Positions 26,294 through 35,317 are shown, counted from the stretch's first letter. The stretch is 64,000 bases of DNA from Spelaeicoccus albus (GCF_013409065.1 NZ_JACBZP010000001.1:2862518-2926517); one strand, 5' to 3'. Notes: a model not told the origin generated them from the letters alone. Program-made: numbers and translations.

Positions 26294-26922
26294 GGCACGA
26301 ATTCCGGGTCGTGATCGTCGACCGGCGCAGCAGCCCACGTGCGACGGAAGGCACGCGGATATGCGCGGACTAGGGTCATCACGACAGCGGCGGTGAGAAC
26401 GCATTTGATGAGGTCGCCGGGCACGAACACCAGACTGGTCAGCGCGGTCTCCGCAAGCGGAAGGCGTGTGAGCGCGCTTTGCACCGGGATGCCTACGGCG
26501 TAAATTACCGCAATCCCGCCGGTCACCACGCCAAGGAGAGTTCGCCAGAGCACCGGGCGCCCGCCGGCGTGTACGATCAGGCCAATCACGAAGGCCCCGG
26601 CGATCCAGCCGATGGCGAAGCCGGCGGACGGCCCGAGGAACACGCCGATCCCCCCACGGCCGCCGGCCATCAACGGCAAGCCGATGGCGACCAACGCCAG
26701 GAACACCGACATTGACAGCGCCCCCAGCCATGGTCCGAGGATTGCCCCGGCCAACATCACACCAAGCGTCTGCGCGGTGATCGGCACGGCGCCCAGGACG
26801 GTAAATCCCCCGGGCAGCCCCAGGACCGCGACAATTGCGGCGCACACGGATACTCGGGCCAGATCGGTGGCATCGCACCGCCGGAAACGCGTTCGAGCGG
26901 CCGGCGTGGCAGGTTTTGTCAT
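26290..26922 (-). CDS. bioY: Biotin transporter substrate-binding component BioY
   Basis: S component of the ECF biotin transporter, 210 residues and six hydrophobic segments. Family marks are GAVPITAQTLGVMLAGAILG, LMAGGRGGIGVFLGPSAGF and FVPGDLIKCVLTA. ATG 26922 follows AAAGGA. It is the first gene of a five-gene operon in which every junction overlaps. Two BioQ-type palindromes lie 40-67 bases upstream of its start, so repression at ample biotin is expected. Confidence 0.95.
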   Translation of the reverse strand: MTKPATPAARTRFRRCDATDLARVSVCAAIVAVLGLPGGFTVLGAVPITAQTLGVMLAGAILGPWLGALSMSVFLALVAIGLPLMAGGRGGIGVFLGPSAGFAIGWIAGAFVIGLIVHAGGRPVLWRTLLGVVTGGIAVIYAVGIPVQSALTRLPLAETALTSLVFVPGDLIKCVLTAAVVMTLVRAYPRAFRRTWAAAPVDDHDPEFVP

Positions 26923-26961
26923 CGAGATTCCTTTGCTGGTGACGGTGGAGTGATCCCTACC

Positions 26962-26989
26962 TGAACAGTGTTCACTAGAACGCTGTTCA
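26962..26989. promoter_or_regulatory. Tandem BioQ-type operators
   Basis: Two 13-base palindromes, TGAACAGTGTTCA (26962-26974) and AGAACGCTGTTCA (26977-26989), with centres 15 bases apart, in the 80-base gap between bioY and bioQ. They fit the TGAAC-N3-GTT(C/A)(A/C) pattern described for BioQ in corynebacteria and mycobacteria. The second operator touches the bioQ -10 hexamer, so autorepression is likely. Confidence 0.85.
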
Positions 26990-26990
26990 C

Positions 26991-26996
26991 TATAGT
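26991..26996 (+). promoter_or_regulatory. -10 element of a leaderless bioQ mRNA
   Basis: TATAGT, six bases, then ATG 27003, with no Shine-Dalgarno between. It directly follows the second operator. Confidence 0.6.
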
Positions 26997-27002
26997 AGCG
27001 GT

Positions 27003-27596
27003 ATGACACGAACCGGAAGCGGCCGCGGGCATACGCGCGACGACGTCGTACGCACGGCGCTGCACATTCTCGACGAGTACGGCCTGCCGGACCTCACCAT
27101 GCGCCGTCTGGCGAACGCGCTCGGCGTGCAGCCGAGCGCCCTGTACTGGCACTTCGCCAATAAACAAAATCTGTTGGCCGAACTCGCCGATCGGATAGTG
27201 GCACGAGCCGCGGCCGATGATCCCGATTCGTCGTGGACAACGAGTGTTCGCGCCGAAGCCGTCGCGCTGCGCGATGCGCTACTTGCCTATCGCGACGGCG
27301 CCGAAGTGGTGGCCGGCACGCTTGCGCTCGGCCTGGGCTCTACGATGGCCCGAGATCGGTTCGCGGCCGCTGTCGCCGCCGGAGGTTTCGATCGGGAAAC
27401 GGCGAGGCGAGCCGCGATGGCCTTGTTGCACTTCGTACTCGGGCACGTCTCGTACGAACAGCAGCGGATGCAGTACGACAGCGTCGGCGTGCTCGCCGAC
27501 GCACTGCCCGTCGGCGGCGCGGATCCGACGGCCGAGTTCACTTTCGGCATCGACTTGATAGTGGCCGGGCTGGACAGCAGTCGCGCCCGACGATAA
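27003..27596 (+). CDS. bioQ: TetR-family biotin regulator BioQ
   Basis: TetR/AcrR repressor of 197 residues. The N-terminal helix-turn-helix is LTMRRLANALGVQPSALYWH, followed by F-NKQNLLAELAD; the C-terminal ligand domain is all-helical. It is divergent from the bioY operon, and the shared 80-base region carries two TGAAC-type palindromes, the combination described for BioQ of corynebacteria and mycobacteria. BirA or a biotinylated signal is the likely input. The name rests on context plus operator, not on alignment. Confidence 0.85.
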   Translation: MTRTGSGRGHTRDDVVRTALHILDEYGLPDLTMRRLANALGVQPSALYWHFANKQNLLAELADRIVARAAADDPDSSWTTSVRAEAVALRDALLAYRDGAEVVAGTLALGLGSTMARDRFAAAVAAGGFDRETARRAAMALLHFVLGHVSYEQQRMQYDSVGVLADALPVGGADPTAEFTFGIDLIVAGLDSSRARR

Positions 27597-27621
27597 CCCC
27601 CGATGTAGTAATAAGGATTCC

Positions 27622-28692
27622 ATGACATATCCCGACGAGCCGCACCGGGCGCAACAGACCGGTCCGCTCCCCGCCACGCCCGTGGAGGTGGCCAAACCGA
27701 CGTGGGCGTACGCCCTGAAGCGCACGCTCTACGAGTTCAGACGCGACGGCTGCACCGACCTCGCCGCCGGACTGACATTTTTTGCCGTCTTGTCCGTTTT
27801 CCCGGCTCTTCTGGCGATCGTGTCCACTCTCGGCGTCATCGGCCAAGGCAAACGATCGACGCAGTCGCTGCTGCATATTGCAATGAAACTGGGCGTACCG
27901 GACAATGCGTTGGACCTGCTCAGAGAACCATTGCATCAATTGGCGACGTCCCCGGGGGCCGGGGCCGCTCTCATCGTCGGACTCGCCGGCGCCGTCTGGA
28001 GCGCTTCCGGGTACGTGCGAGGCTTCGGCCGGGCGATGAACAGAATTTACCGAGCCACCGAAGGCCGGCCGTTCTGGAAGCTCTATCCCTTCATGCTGCT
28101 CGTGACTGTCTGCGTGCTCGCGATCGCAATCATCATGATGTTGATCTTGGTGGTATCCGGACCGATCGCCGAGCGGATCGGCAGTCTGATCGGGTTCAGT
28201 TCGCTCACCATCATGGTGTGGAACGTCGCCAAGTGGCCCGTCCTGGTAGCGCTGGTCGTTCTTGTCATCACGGTGCTCTATTACGCCACCCCGAACGTCA
28301 AACAGCAACGACTGCGCTGGTTCAGTATCGGCGCCGTGTTCACCATCATCGTCATGGGTATGGCGACGGCTGGATTCGGCTTCTACATCGCCAACTTCGG
28401 AAGCTATAACGCCACCTACGGTGCGATCGGCGGCGTGATCGTGCTGCTTCTATGGCTGTGGATCATGAACATCGTGCTGCTCTTCGGCGCCGAGTTCAAC
28501 GTGGAGACCGAACGCGCCCGCCAACTGCAGGCCGGCATCGTCGCCGAAGACCGTATCCAGTTGCCGGCCCGGGATACGCGAGGCATTGAAAAGGCCGCGC
28601 GTCAAGAAGACACAATGATCGATGACGGCCGTGAGCTTCGGCGCGAGTTGGCCGAGCCGGATACGACGGCTCATGATCAACTCGGTGACTAA
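27622..28692 (+). CDS. YihY/BrkB family inner membrane protein
   Basis: 356-residue polytopic membrane protein with about six transmembrane segments. Family marks include RDGCTDLAAGLTFFAVLSVF, WSASGYVRGFGRAMNRIYR and the conserved FGSYNATYGAIGGVIVLLLW. The family was once annotated as ribonuclease BN, which is not its function; it may act in envelope transport. The hydrophilic C-terminal tail of about 60 residues is charged. It starts 26 bases after bioQ, with AAGGA before the ATG, so it may be co-transcribed with the regulator. Confidence 0.92.
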   Translation: MTYPDEPHRAQQTGPLPATPVEVAKPTWAYALKRTLYEFRRDGCTDLAAGLTFFAVLSVFPALLAIVSTLGVIGQGKRSTQSLLHIAMKLGVPDNALDLLREPLHQLATSPGAGAALIVGLAGAVWSASGYVRGFGRAMNRIYRATEGRPFWKLYPFMLLVTVCVLAIAIIMMLILVVSGPIAERIGSLIGFSSLTIMVWNVAKWPVLVALVVLVITVLYYATPNVKQQRLRWFSIGAVFTIIVMGMATAGFGFYIANFGSYNATYGAIGGVIVLLLWLWIMNIVLLFGAEFNVETERARQLQAGIVAEDRIQLPARDTRGIEKAARQEDTMIDDGRELRRELAEPDTTAHDQLGD

Positions 28693-28708
28693 AACGCTGA
28701 GCCGGTCG

Positions 28709-31075
28709 CTAGGACTCCAAGTACGCCGCCAAGTATTTGCCGGTCAGCGTCGGGCGGGCCGCAATGAGATCCGACGGCGTGCCGTCGAACACCACTGTGC
28801 CGCCGTCGTGGCCGGCTCCCGGTCCGAGATCGATTATCCAATCGGCGTGCGCCATCACGGCCTGGTGATGTTCGATGACGATCACGGATTTACCGGCATC
28901 GACCAGGCGATCGAGCATGCCGAGCAGCTGCTCGATATCGGCAAGATGTAATCCGCTGGTTGGCTCGTCGAGGACGTACACCCCGCCCTTCTCCCCCAGG
29001 TGCGTGGCCAGCTTCAGTCGTTGGCGCTCCCCTCCCGACAGCGTCGTCAACGGCTGCCCCAAAGTCAGATAGCCAAGCCCGACGTCGGCCAGCCGATCGA
29101 GGATCTTCAATGCTGCCGGGATGCGTGCCTCTCCCCCGCCAAAAAAATCCCGTGCCTCGTCGACAGACATGGACAGGACCTCGCTGATATTTCTGCCCGC
29201 CAGCTCGTAGTCCAGTACGGCAGCCTGGAACCGTTGGCCGTCGCATTCATCGCAAATGCTCGTCACCCCGGCCATGACGCCGAGATCGGTGTAAATGACT
29301 CCCGCGCCCTTGCATCCTGGGCAGGCGCCCTCGGAGTTCGAACTGAACAACGCGGCCTTCACGCCGTTGGCCTTGGCAAACGCCTTGCGGATCGGGTCGA
29401 GCAGCCCCGTATACGTGGCCGGATTGCTGCGACGCGAGCCCTTGATAGCGGTCTGGTCGATCGTCACGACGCCGTCGCGGCCCGCCACGGAACCGTTGAT
29501 GAGCGAACTCTTCCCCGATCCGGCGACTCCGGTGACGACACACAGCACGCCGAGCGGAACGTCGACGTCGACCGACCGGAGATTGTGGGTGTCCGCACCG
29601 CGAATTTCCAGTGCACCGGACGGCGTGCGAACCGATTCCTTCAACGTCGTCCGATCGTTCAAATGACGGCCCGTGATCGTCGTGCCGGCCCGCAAATCGT
29701 CGACCGATCCTTCCAAGCACACGGTGCCGCCGTCCGTACCCGCGCCGGGGCCGAGATCGATCACGTGATCGGCGATCTCGATCGTTTCGGGTTTATGTTC
29801 GACGACGAGCACCGTGTTGCCCTTGTCCCGAAGACGCAGGAGCAGGTCGTTCATCCGTTGAATGTCGTGCGGGTGCATCCCGATGCTCGGCTCGTCGAAG
29901 ACGTATGTGACGTCGGTCAGCGAGGAGCCGAGATGCCGCACCATCTTCGTGCGCTGCGATTCACCGCCGGACAAGGTGCCGGTCGCACGGTTCAGCGACA
30001 GGTAGCCCAGACCGATCTCGACAAACGACTCGAGCAGATCGGCCAAGGCGGTGAGCAGCGGCGCGACCGATTCCTCATGCAGCGTCCGCACCCATTCGGC
30101 AAGGTCCGTGATCTGCATGGCGCAAGCGTCGGCGATGTTGATTCCGGCGACCGTCGACGACCGCGCGCCCTCGTTCAGGCGGGTACCGCCGCACTCCGGG
30201 CACGCCGTAAACGTGACGGCGCGATCGACGAAGGCGCGAATATGCGGCTGCATCGATTCCCGATCCTTTGAGAGCATGGAACGCCGAATGCGCAGAATTA
30301 GCCCGTCGTAGGTCATGTTGATGCCCGCGATCTTCATGCGGACGGGTTCGTGGTACAGAAAATCATCGAGCTCGGTCTGGGTGAATTCGCGAACCGGTTT
30401 GTCCGGGTCGACGAACCCCGACTCGGCGTAGAGACGCACATTCCACCCGCCGGAGCCGTAGCCCGGCACGGTAATGGCCCCGTCACGCAGCGATTTGCCG
30501 TCGTCGATGATTTGGGTCAGGTCGACGTCACTGACGCTTCCCAGGCCTTCGCAGTTCGGGCACATCCCGCCGGTGACTTGGAAGCTGCGCCGTTCCTTGA
30601 CCTTCTTGCCGTCGCGCTCGAAGGTCACGGCTCCGGCGCCGCTGATCGATGCGACATTGAACGAAAAGGCGTTCGGTGAGCCGATATGCGGCCGACCAAG
30701 GCGGCTGAAGACGATGCGCAGCAGCGCATCGGCGTCGGTGGCCGTACCCACTGTCGACCGCGGATTCGACCCCATCCTGTCCTGCCCGACGACGATGGCG
30801 GTTGTCAGCCCTTCGAGCAGATCGACGTCCGGGCGAGACTGAGTCGGCATGAACCCTTGCACGAACGCGCTGTAGGTCTCGTTGATCATCCGCTGCGATT
30901 CGGCAGCGACGGTTCCGAACGCCAACGAGCTTTTGCCCGATCCGGAGACCCCGGTGAACACCGTCAACCTCCGCTTGGGGATTTCGACGTCGATGCCGCG
31001 AAGGTTGTTCACCCGTGCGCCGTGCACGCGGATCAAGTCATGGCTGTCGGCCCGCAGCGCAGCGACCGGGTTCAT
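28709..31075 (-). CDS. UvrA-like ABC-ATPase (drug/damage resistance paralog)
   Basis: Duplicated ABC ATPase of 788 residues, shorter than the roughly 950 of canonical UvrA. The two Walker A motifs are [12 protein letters not shown] and [13 protein letters not shown]; the signatures are [11 protein letters not shown] and [16 protein letters not shown]. Zinc Cys pairs are seen in [25 protein letters not shown] and CDECDGQRF. The missing length points to loss of UvrB-interaction sequence, as in UvrA paralogs such as DrrC that recognise intercalators. It ends a minus-strand operon, DUF2945-AraC-VOC-UvrA-like, overlapping the VOC gene by 4 bases. Housekeeping UvrA is not in this window. Confidence 0.9.
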   Translation of the reverse strand: MNPVAALRADSHDLIRVHGARVNNLRGIDVEIPKRRLTVFTGVSGSGKSSLAFGTVAAESQRMINETYSAFVQGFMPTQSRPDVDLLEGLTTAIVVGQDRMGSNPRSTVGTATDADALLRIVFSRLGRPHIGSPNAFSFNVASISGAGAVTFERDGKKVKERRSFQVTGGMCPNCEGLGSVSDVDLTQIIDDGKSLRDGAITVPGYGSGGWNVRLYAESGFVDPDKPVREFTQTELDDFLYHEPVRMKIAGINMTYDGLILRIRRSMLSKDRESMQPHIRAFVDRAVTFTACPECGGTRLNEGARSSTVAGINIADACAMQITDLAEWVRTLHEESVAPLLTALADLLESFVEIGLGYLSLNRATGTLSGGESQRTKMVRHLGSSLTDVTYVFDEPSIGMHPHDIQRMNDLLLRLRDKGNTVLVVEHKPETIEIADHVIDLGPGAGTDGGTVCLEGSVDDLRAGTTITGRHLNDRTTLKESVRTPSGALEIRGADTHNLRSVDVDVPLGVLCVVTGVAGSGKSSLINGSVAGRDGVVTIDQTAIKGSRRSNPATYTGLLDPIRKAFAKANGVKAALFSSNSEGACPGCKGAGVIYTDLGVMAGVTSICDECDGQRFQAAVLDYELAGRNISEVLSMSVDEARDFFGGGEARIPAALKILDRLADVGLGYLTLGQPLTTLSGGERQRLKLATHLGEKGGVYVLDEPTSGLHLADIEQLLGMLDRLVDAGKSVIVIEHHQAVMAHADWIIDLGPGAGHDGGTVVFDGTPSDLIAARPTLTGKYLAAYLES

Positions 31076-31482
31076 CGGGCGTCCTGGATTCGCAGCAAGT
31101 TTCCGGCCGGGTCACGGAAAGCACAATCGCGGACGCCGTATGGCTGGTCCGTCGGTTCCTGGACGACTTCGGCGCCCGCCGACTGCACGGCGTCGAAGGT
31201 GGCGTCGACGTCGTTCGTGGACAATAGGACGAGACCGTACGTGCCCTTGGCCATCATTTCGGCAAGCGTGCGGCGTTCGTCGTCCGTGACGCCGGGCGAG
31301 GCCTCCGGCGGGTACAAGACGATGGACGTGTCGGGCTGGCCGGACGGCCCGACAGTGATCCAGTGCATGCCGCCGTATCCGACATCGCGTCGGACTTCGA
31401 ACCCGAGGGTGTCTCGGTAAAAAGACAGCGACGCCTCGTGGTCGTGATGCGGCAGGAAACTAGCGGCAATAGTGATATCCAT
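31072..31482 (-). CDS. VOC (glyoxalase/bleomycin-resistance) family protein
   Basis: 136-residue vicinal-oxygen-chelate protein with paired beta-alpha-beta-beta-beta modules. Visible are SFYRDTLGFEVRRDVG, GMHWITVGPSG and the C-terminal VRDCAFRDPAGNLLRIQ. Metal-ligand positions are less obvious than in glyoxalase I. It sits between an AraC-type regulator (10 bases upstream) and the UvrA-like ATPase (4-base overlap), which suggests resistance or detoxification. Confidence 0.88.
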   Translation of the reverse strand: MDITIAASFLPHHDHEASLSFYRDTLGFEVRRDVGYGGMHWITVGPSGQPDTSIVLYPPEASPGVTDDERRTLAEMMAKGTYGLVLLSTNDVDATFDAVQSAGAEVVQEPTDQPYGVRDCAFRDPAGNLLRIQDAR

Positions 31483-31492
31483 GCCGCTTAGT

Positions 31493-31912
31493 CTATTGAC
31501 GGGACCCGGCCGGCGCTTCTCGATTCCTGATCGGTCTCGTCACCTGCTTCGCCACGCACGAAGGAATACCCTCGGTGGCCGCTGTCGCTTGCTTTCGGTA
31601 GATGCTCGGCGGGACGCCGACCAGCTCGGTAAATCGCGTACTGAAGGTGCCCAGCGAGGAACAGCCGACAGTGAAGCAGACGTCCGTGACGCTCAGATCG
31701 CCTTGCCGCAGCAGCGCCATGGCGCGTTCGATCCGCCTCGTCATCAAGTACGAATACGGCGACTCGCCATACGCCCGGCGGAATTGACGGCTGAGATGCC
31801 CGGCCGACATGTGCGCGCCGCGAGCAAGTGCCTCGACGTCGAGCGGCTGCGCGTATTCGCGATCAATTCGGTCGCGTACCCGCCGCAACGATTCGAGATC
31901 ACGCAGCGTCAC
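31493..31912 (-). CDS. Minimal AraC-family transcriptional regulator
   Basis: 139 residues consisting almost only of the two AraC helix-turn-helix units: LDVEALARGAHMSAGHLSRQ with FRRAYGESPYSYLMTRRIERA, and LSVTDVCFTVGCSSLGTFSTRF. No separate ligand-binding domain is present; the last 30 residues are short and polar. It overlaps DUF2945 by 4 bases upstream and precedes the VOC gene, so it probably regulates this operon or a damage response. Confidence 0.9.
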   Translation of the reverse strand: MTLRDLESLRRVRDRIDREYAQPLDVEALARGAHMSAGHLSRQFRRAYGESPYSYLMTRRIERAMALLRQGDLSVTDVCFTVGCSSLGTFSTRFTELVGVPPSIYRKQATAATEGIPSCVAKQVTRPIRNREAPAGSRQ

Positions 31913-32124
31913 GAGTCGATCTTCGTTAAAGCGGCGCCTTTGTGCATGGCGATATGGTCTGTTTTGTCGCTGGCGATTTCGTATTGCGGATCCTCAGGAC
32001 TGCACCGGCGCATATGGCCCTTGTATTCGACGTCTTCGGTGTGCACGCGGACGATGGTCCCTTGAACAGTGCCGGCTTCGGAGTTCCATCGCACATGGTC
32101 GCCGACCGAGAATTGCGGAGCCAC
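31909..32124 (-). CDS. DUF2945 (hypervirulence-associated TUDOR domain) protein
   Basis: 71-residue SH3/Tudor-like small protein: VGDHVRWNSEAGTVQGTIVR, VEYKGHMRRCSPEDPQYEI and the closing DHIAMHKGAALTKI match DUF2945. The GTG at 32124 is preceded by GGAGG. It is the first gene of the AraC-VOC-UvrA-like operon, with ATG overlap to AraC. Function is unknown. Confidence 0.88.
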   Translation of the reverse strand: MAPQFSVGDHVRWNSEAGTVQGTIVRVHTEDVEYKGHMRRCSPEDPQYEIASDKTDHIAMHKGAALTKIDS

Positions 32125-32296
32125 CAGCGCCTCCCCCCGTTTCGTGAGTTTCGGTGTGGATTCTCAGCTTATTCGAAGATGCCCGTTATCTTCGATAAAA
32201 CGCTCCGTCAATTGCGCGAGTGCGAATTGGTCAGCCGCCCCGGCGGCGGTAATATCGATTTTCGTAATGCGCAATATCGAATCGGGGTCCGCAGGG

Positions 32297-33082
32297 ATGG
32301 ACGACGACGCTCCTGCGGCGAAACACGGCGGGGGCCTACCCCGTGTTTCACGAAAACGGACATTATGGCGCACCATCACCACCATTCCGGTGCTGGCCGG
32401 CGTGTTATTGGTGTTTACGTTCCTGGCCGCCGGACCGTTGCAAGGTCTCGACAGGGCACTGAACCGGGACTGGTCGTCATTCATCATGCCGTCGTGGCGG
32501 CCGTTCATTGAAAACGTTCTCGACCCGATCGCCGGGCAAGCGGTCGCCGTGCCGATCCTCGGCATCATCGCCGTCTGCGTTTCGTGGGCGCGACGGTCGT
32601 GGCGGCCGTTCCTGGTCGCCTGCCTCGCCGAGTTCCTGATCGTCGGATTCGTCGGCTGGTTCAAGGTGTTGATGGCCCGCCAGTCCCCCGAACTGGGCGA
32701 CCCGGCGTTTTTTCACGGCGGGATCTTCAAGAACGCCTGGCTGGGCATCAGCTATCCGTCCGGGCACGCGTCCGAAGCCGTCCTGCTGTACGGCGTGATG
32801 GTCTACCTTCTGCTTCGGTACGGATACTTGACCAGACGTGCGTATCGCGTGCTCGTGGGCGTCGTCATCCTGATCACCGTGATGACAGTTGTCGACTCGT
32901 TCTACTTGGGCTGGCACTGGGCCACCGATCTGATCGGCGGGTGTATTGCCGGCGCTCTGGTGCTGCGCGTGACCGAGTGGGCCGACGACGTCATGCCCAC
33001 CAAGATCATCCGCGCCGTCCGGTACTCCAAGCACGACAAGATCAGGAGACTCGCGCGATACACGCGCTACCTCGAGCCGTGA
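32297..33082 (+). CDS. PAP2-superfamily membrane phosphatase, divergent motifs
   Basis: 261-residue membrane protein with five to six helices. The central motif YPSGHASE is intact. Motif 1 reads K-VLMARQ-SP where K-x6-RP is expected, and motif 3 reads DSFYLGWHWATD where SR-x5-H-x3-D is expected, so two phosphate-binding arginines are replaced while both histidines remain. Lipid-phosphate or undecaprenyl-diphosphate phosphatase activity is therefore uncertain. The start is not clear-cut: ATG 32297 and ATG 32267 are both possible and neither has a good Shine-Dalgarno. The lipid acyltransferase gene follows. Confidence 0.82.
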   Translation: MDDDAPAAKHGGGLPRVSRKRTLWRTITTIPVLAGVLLVFTFLAAGPLQGLDRALNRDWSSFIMPSWRPFIENVLDPIAGQAVAVPILGIIAVCVSWARRSWRPFLVACLAEFLIVGFVGWFKVLMARQSPELGDPAFFHGGIFKNAWLGISYPSGHASEAVLLYGVMVYLLLRYGYLTRRAYRVLVGVVILITVMTVVDSFYLGWHWATDLIGGCIAGALVLRVTEWADDVMPTKIIRAVRYSKHDKIRRLARYTRYLEP

Positions 33083-33290
33083 CCCGTTGTAGCTCTTCCT
33101 CGCGGGGCTCGGTGTTCGGCGTGGGCGTACGACGTGCAAGACGCCTACGCGGAAGAGTGACGCCGACGCGAAGCGGGGCGATGCCGATTACGCGATTCGA
33201 TCGGCCCGAATTTATCCTGGAAAGTGCCGATCGACTATTCTGGGCGATGGCCCGGATCGGGCATTGCCGCCGCGACGAAAGAGAGGGCCT

Positions 33291-34040
33291 ATGTGGTTCG
33301 CCCTGGCTCGCGGCATTGCCAGCCCGCTGGCGCGTCTGATCTTCTTTCCGAAGGTCATCGGCCGAAAGAACATCCCGAAGAAGGGCCGCGTCCTCCTGGC
33401 CAGTAACCACCTGGCATTCGTCGACAGCATCGTGATCACGCTGGTGGCGCCGCGCCGGGTGTCGTTCATGGCAAAGGACGAATACTTCACGACGCCCGGA
33501 TTCAAGGGCTGGTGCATGCGCATGTTCTTCACGGCCATCGGTGCCGTGAGCGTCAAGCGCGGAGCCGGCGCCGCCGCCCAGGCGGCTCTCGACAAGGGCT
33601 TGGACATCTTGGAAAGCGACGGCGCCTACGCCGTGTATCCGGAAGGCACGCGGTCCTTGGACGGCAGGCTCTACCGGGGACGCACCGGCGTTGCCTGGCT
33701 GGCGTTGCAAAGCAAAGCGCCGATTGTGCCCGTCGCTTTGAAGGACACGCCGAAACTCCTGCCGAAAGGCGCCAAACTCCCCCGGCTGCATCGCATCACC
33801 GTCCAGTTCGGGGAGATGATCGAGCCGAAGCCCGACGTGAACGCGAAATCGGCGCGGTCGCGCCGCGAGCTGACGGACCGCGTGATGGACGCCATTCACG
33901 AAATGTCCGGCCAAGAACTCGCCGGCCGCTACAACTCCCCCGGCGGCAAATCGCCGCTCATGGACAAGGTGCGCGACAAGTTCCGGCAATTCACCGACCG
34001 CACGCATCCGACGGCGCCCGACGACTCCACCGAGGAATAG
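33291..34040 (+). CDS. plsC: 1-acyl-sn-glycerol-3-phosphate acyltransferase (PlsC family)
   Basis: Membrane-associated acyltransferase of phospholipid synthesis, 249 residues. The catalytic block HLAFVD is in SNHLAFVDS, and the acceptor-binding motif is YPEGTRS; IVPVAL follows. ATG 33291 is preceded by GAGAGGG, so a longer frame with an upstream ATG at 33264 is rejected. The C-terminal 60 residues are polar and basic. It converges on the trans-sulfuration gene after 19 bases. The window's downstream GDPD and upstream PAP2 genes also act on lipids. Confidence 0.92.
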   Translation: MWFALARGIASPLARLIFFPKVIGRKNIPKKGRVLLASNHLAFVDSIVITLVAPRRVSFMAKDEYFTTPGFKGWCMRMFFTAIGAVSVKRGAGAAAQAALDKGLDILESDGAYAVYPEGTRSLDGRLYRGRTGVAWLALQSKAPIVPVALKDTPKLLPKGAKLPRLHRITVQFGEMIEPKPDVNAKSARSRRELTDRVMDAIHEMSGQELAGRYNSPGGKSPLMDKVRDKFRQFTDRTHPTAPDDSTEE

Positions 34041-34059
34041 GGCCGGACGCCGCCTGCGC

Positions 34060-35232
34060 CTAGGCGGTCAGCGCCTTGTCGAGGTCGTCGCTGAGATCGT
34101 CCACGTGCTCGAGCCCGACCGACATCCGCACGATCGCGTCGTCCGGCTTGGCATCGCCGGCGACGGGCCGGTGCGTGATCGACGCCGGCACCTGGACGAG
34201 CGTGTCCACGCCGCCCAATGACACGGCGTGCCCGATGAGAGTGCACGCTTCGGCGAAAGCCGCCGCCCGCGCATGCCCGCCCTCCACTTCGAAGGCGATC
34301 ATGCTGCCGGGGCCGGATTGTTGCGATTCGAGCAGTCCGCGCGGATCCTGCCCGGGCAGACCCGGATACAAGGTACGCGCCACCCGCGGGTGCTCGGAGA
34401 GAAAACGCGCCAGGGACTTCGCGGTTTCCTGCTGTGCGCGTACTCGAACCGGCAGCGTCCGCAGTCCCCGATGCAGCAGGTACGCGGCAAACGGATTCAA
34501 CAGTGCCCCGGTCAGCGCACGGACGCCGCGCAGCCGGACCGCCCACTCGGGACCGCACGCCACGACGCCGCCCATCACGTCGCCGTGCCCGCCCAAGTAC
34601 TTCGTCGCACTGTGCAGTACCAACGCGGCGCCGAGCTCGGCCGGCCGCTGGAGCACCGGGGTGGCGAACGTGTTGTCGACGAGCACCGGGACATCGCCGG
34701 CAGACCGGCAGACGGCGGCGATGTCGACAAGCTCCAGAGTCGGATTCGCCGGCGTCTCGATGACGACGAGTCCGGTATCCGGCCGAATCGCTGCCGAGAC
34801 GTCTTCGTCGTCGGCCCACGTCACCTCGGTGCCGAGCAGTCCGGTGTCGAGCACGTGATCGGTGCCGCCGTACAAGGGACGCATCGCGACGACGTGGCGC
34901 TTGCCCGACTGCACCATTGCCGTCAGGACGGCGCTCATCGCGGCCATCCCGGTGCTGAATGCTACCGACTCGGCCGTGCATTCGAGTCCGGCCAGGCTCT
35001 CTTCGAACCGCGCGACGCCGGGCTGCCACAGGCGCTGATAAACGTGCGACTGGTCCGAGCCGGGCCTTCCGCCGCCGGCCATCTGCTCATAGGCCATTCC
35101 GCCGGTCTCGACTCCGGGCAGCGGATTGGTCGTGGAGAAGTCGATGGGCGGCACATGCGATCCTTGCGCAGTGAGCCCTTCCATCCCGCCATGAACGGCA
35201 AGGGTTTCCAAATGTGAATCATGCGTAGACAT
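34060..35232 (-). CDS. PLP-dependent trans-sulfuration enzyme (cystathionine gamma-lyase/methionine gamma-lyase type)
   Basis: Cys/Met-metabolism PLP enzyme of 390 residues. Marks are the N-terminal ETLAVHGG, the cofactor-binding YQRLWQPG and STGMAAMSAVL, Asp in LVDNTFATP, and the Schiff-base Lys in LVLHSATKYLGGHGDVMGG. Sequence alone does not separate cystathionine lyase or synthase from methionine gamma-lyase. It is divergent from an Lrp/AsnC regulator with an inverted repeat in the shared region, which favours amino-acid-responsive control. Confidence 0.87.
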   Translation of the reverse strand: MSTHDSHLETLAVHGGMEGLTAQGSHVPPIDFSTTNPLPGVETGGMAYEQMAGGGRPGSDQSHVYQRLWQPGVARFEESLAGLECTAESVAFSTGMAAMSAVLTAMVQSGKRHVVAMRPLYGGTDHVLDTGLLGTEVTWADDEDVSAAIRPDTGLVVIETPANPTLELVDIAAVCRSAGDVPVLVDNTFATPVLQRPAELGAALVLHSATKYLGGHGDVMGGVVACGPEWAVRLRGVRALTGALLNPFAAYLLHRGLRTLPVRVRAQQETAKSLARFLSEHPRVARTLYPGLPGQDPRGLLESQQSGPGSMIAFEVEGGHARAAAFAEACTLIGHAVSLGGVDTLVQVPASITHRPVAGDAKPDDAIVRMSVGLEHVDDLSDDLDKALTA

Positions 35233-35238
35233 GCACCG

Positions 35239-35317
35239 ATTACAGCAAGATCGCCTGTCTATCCCAACCAGTCATGGATATGCTTTTGATCACGACTGTA
35301 TTGCCGAACGATCTTGC
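35239..35317. promoter_or_regulatory. Shared regulatory region of the trans-sulfuration and Lrp/AsnC genes
   Basis: For the minus-strand gene: TTGGGA (35267-35262), 17 bases, TGTAAT (35244-35239), 6 bases, ATG 35232. GCAAGATCG (35245-35253) lies in that spacer right beside the -10, and its exact inverse CGATCTTGC is at 35309-35317, 64 bases apart, just before the Lrp gene's Shine-Dalgarno. The spacing, about six helical turns, suits a wrapping Lrp-type protein. Binding is inferred. Confidence 0.5.
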
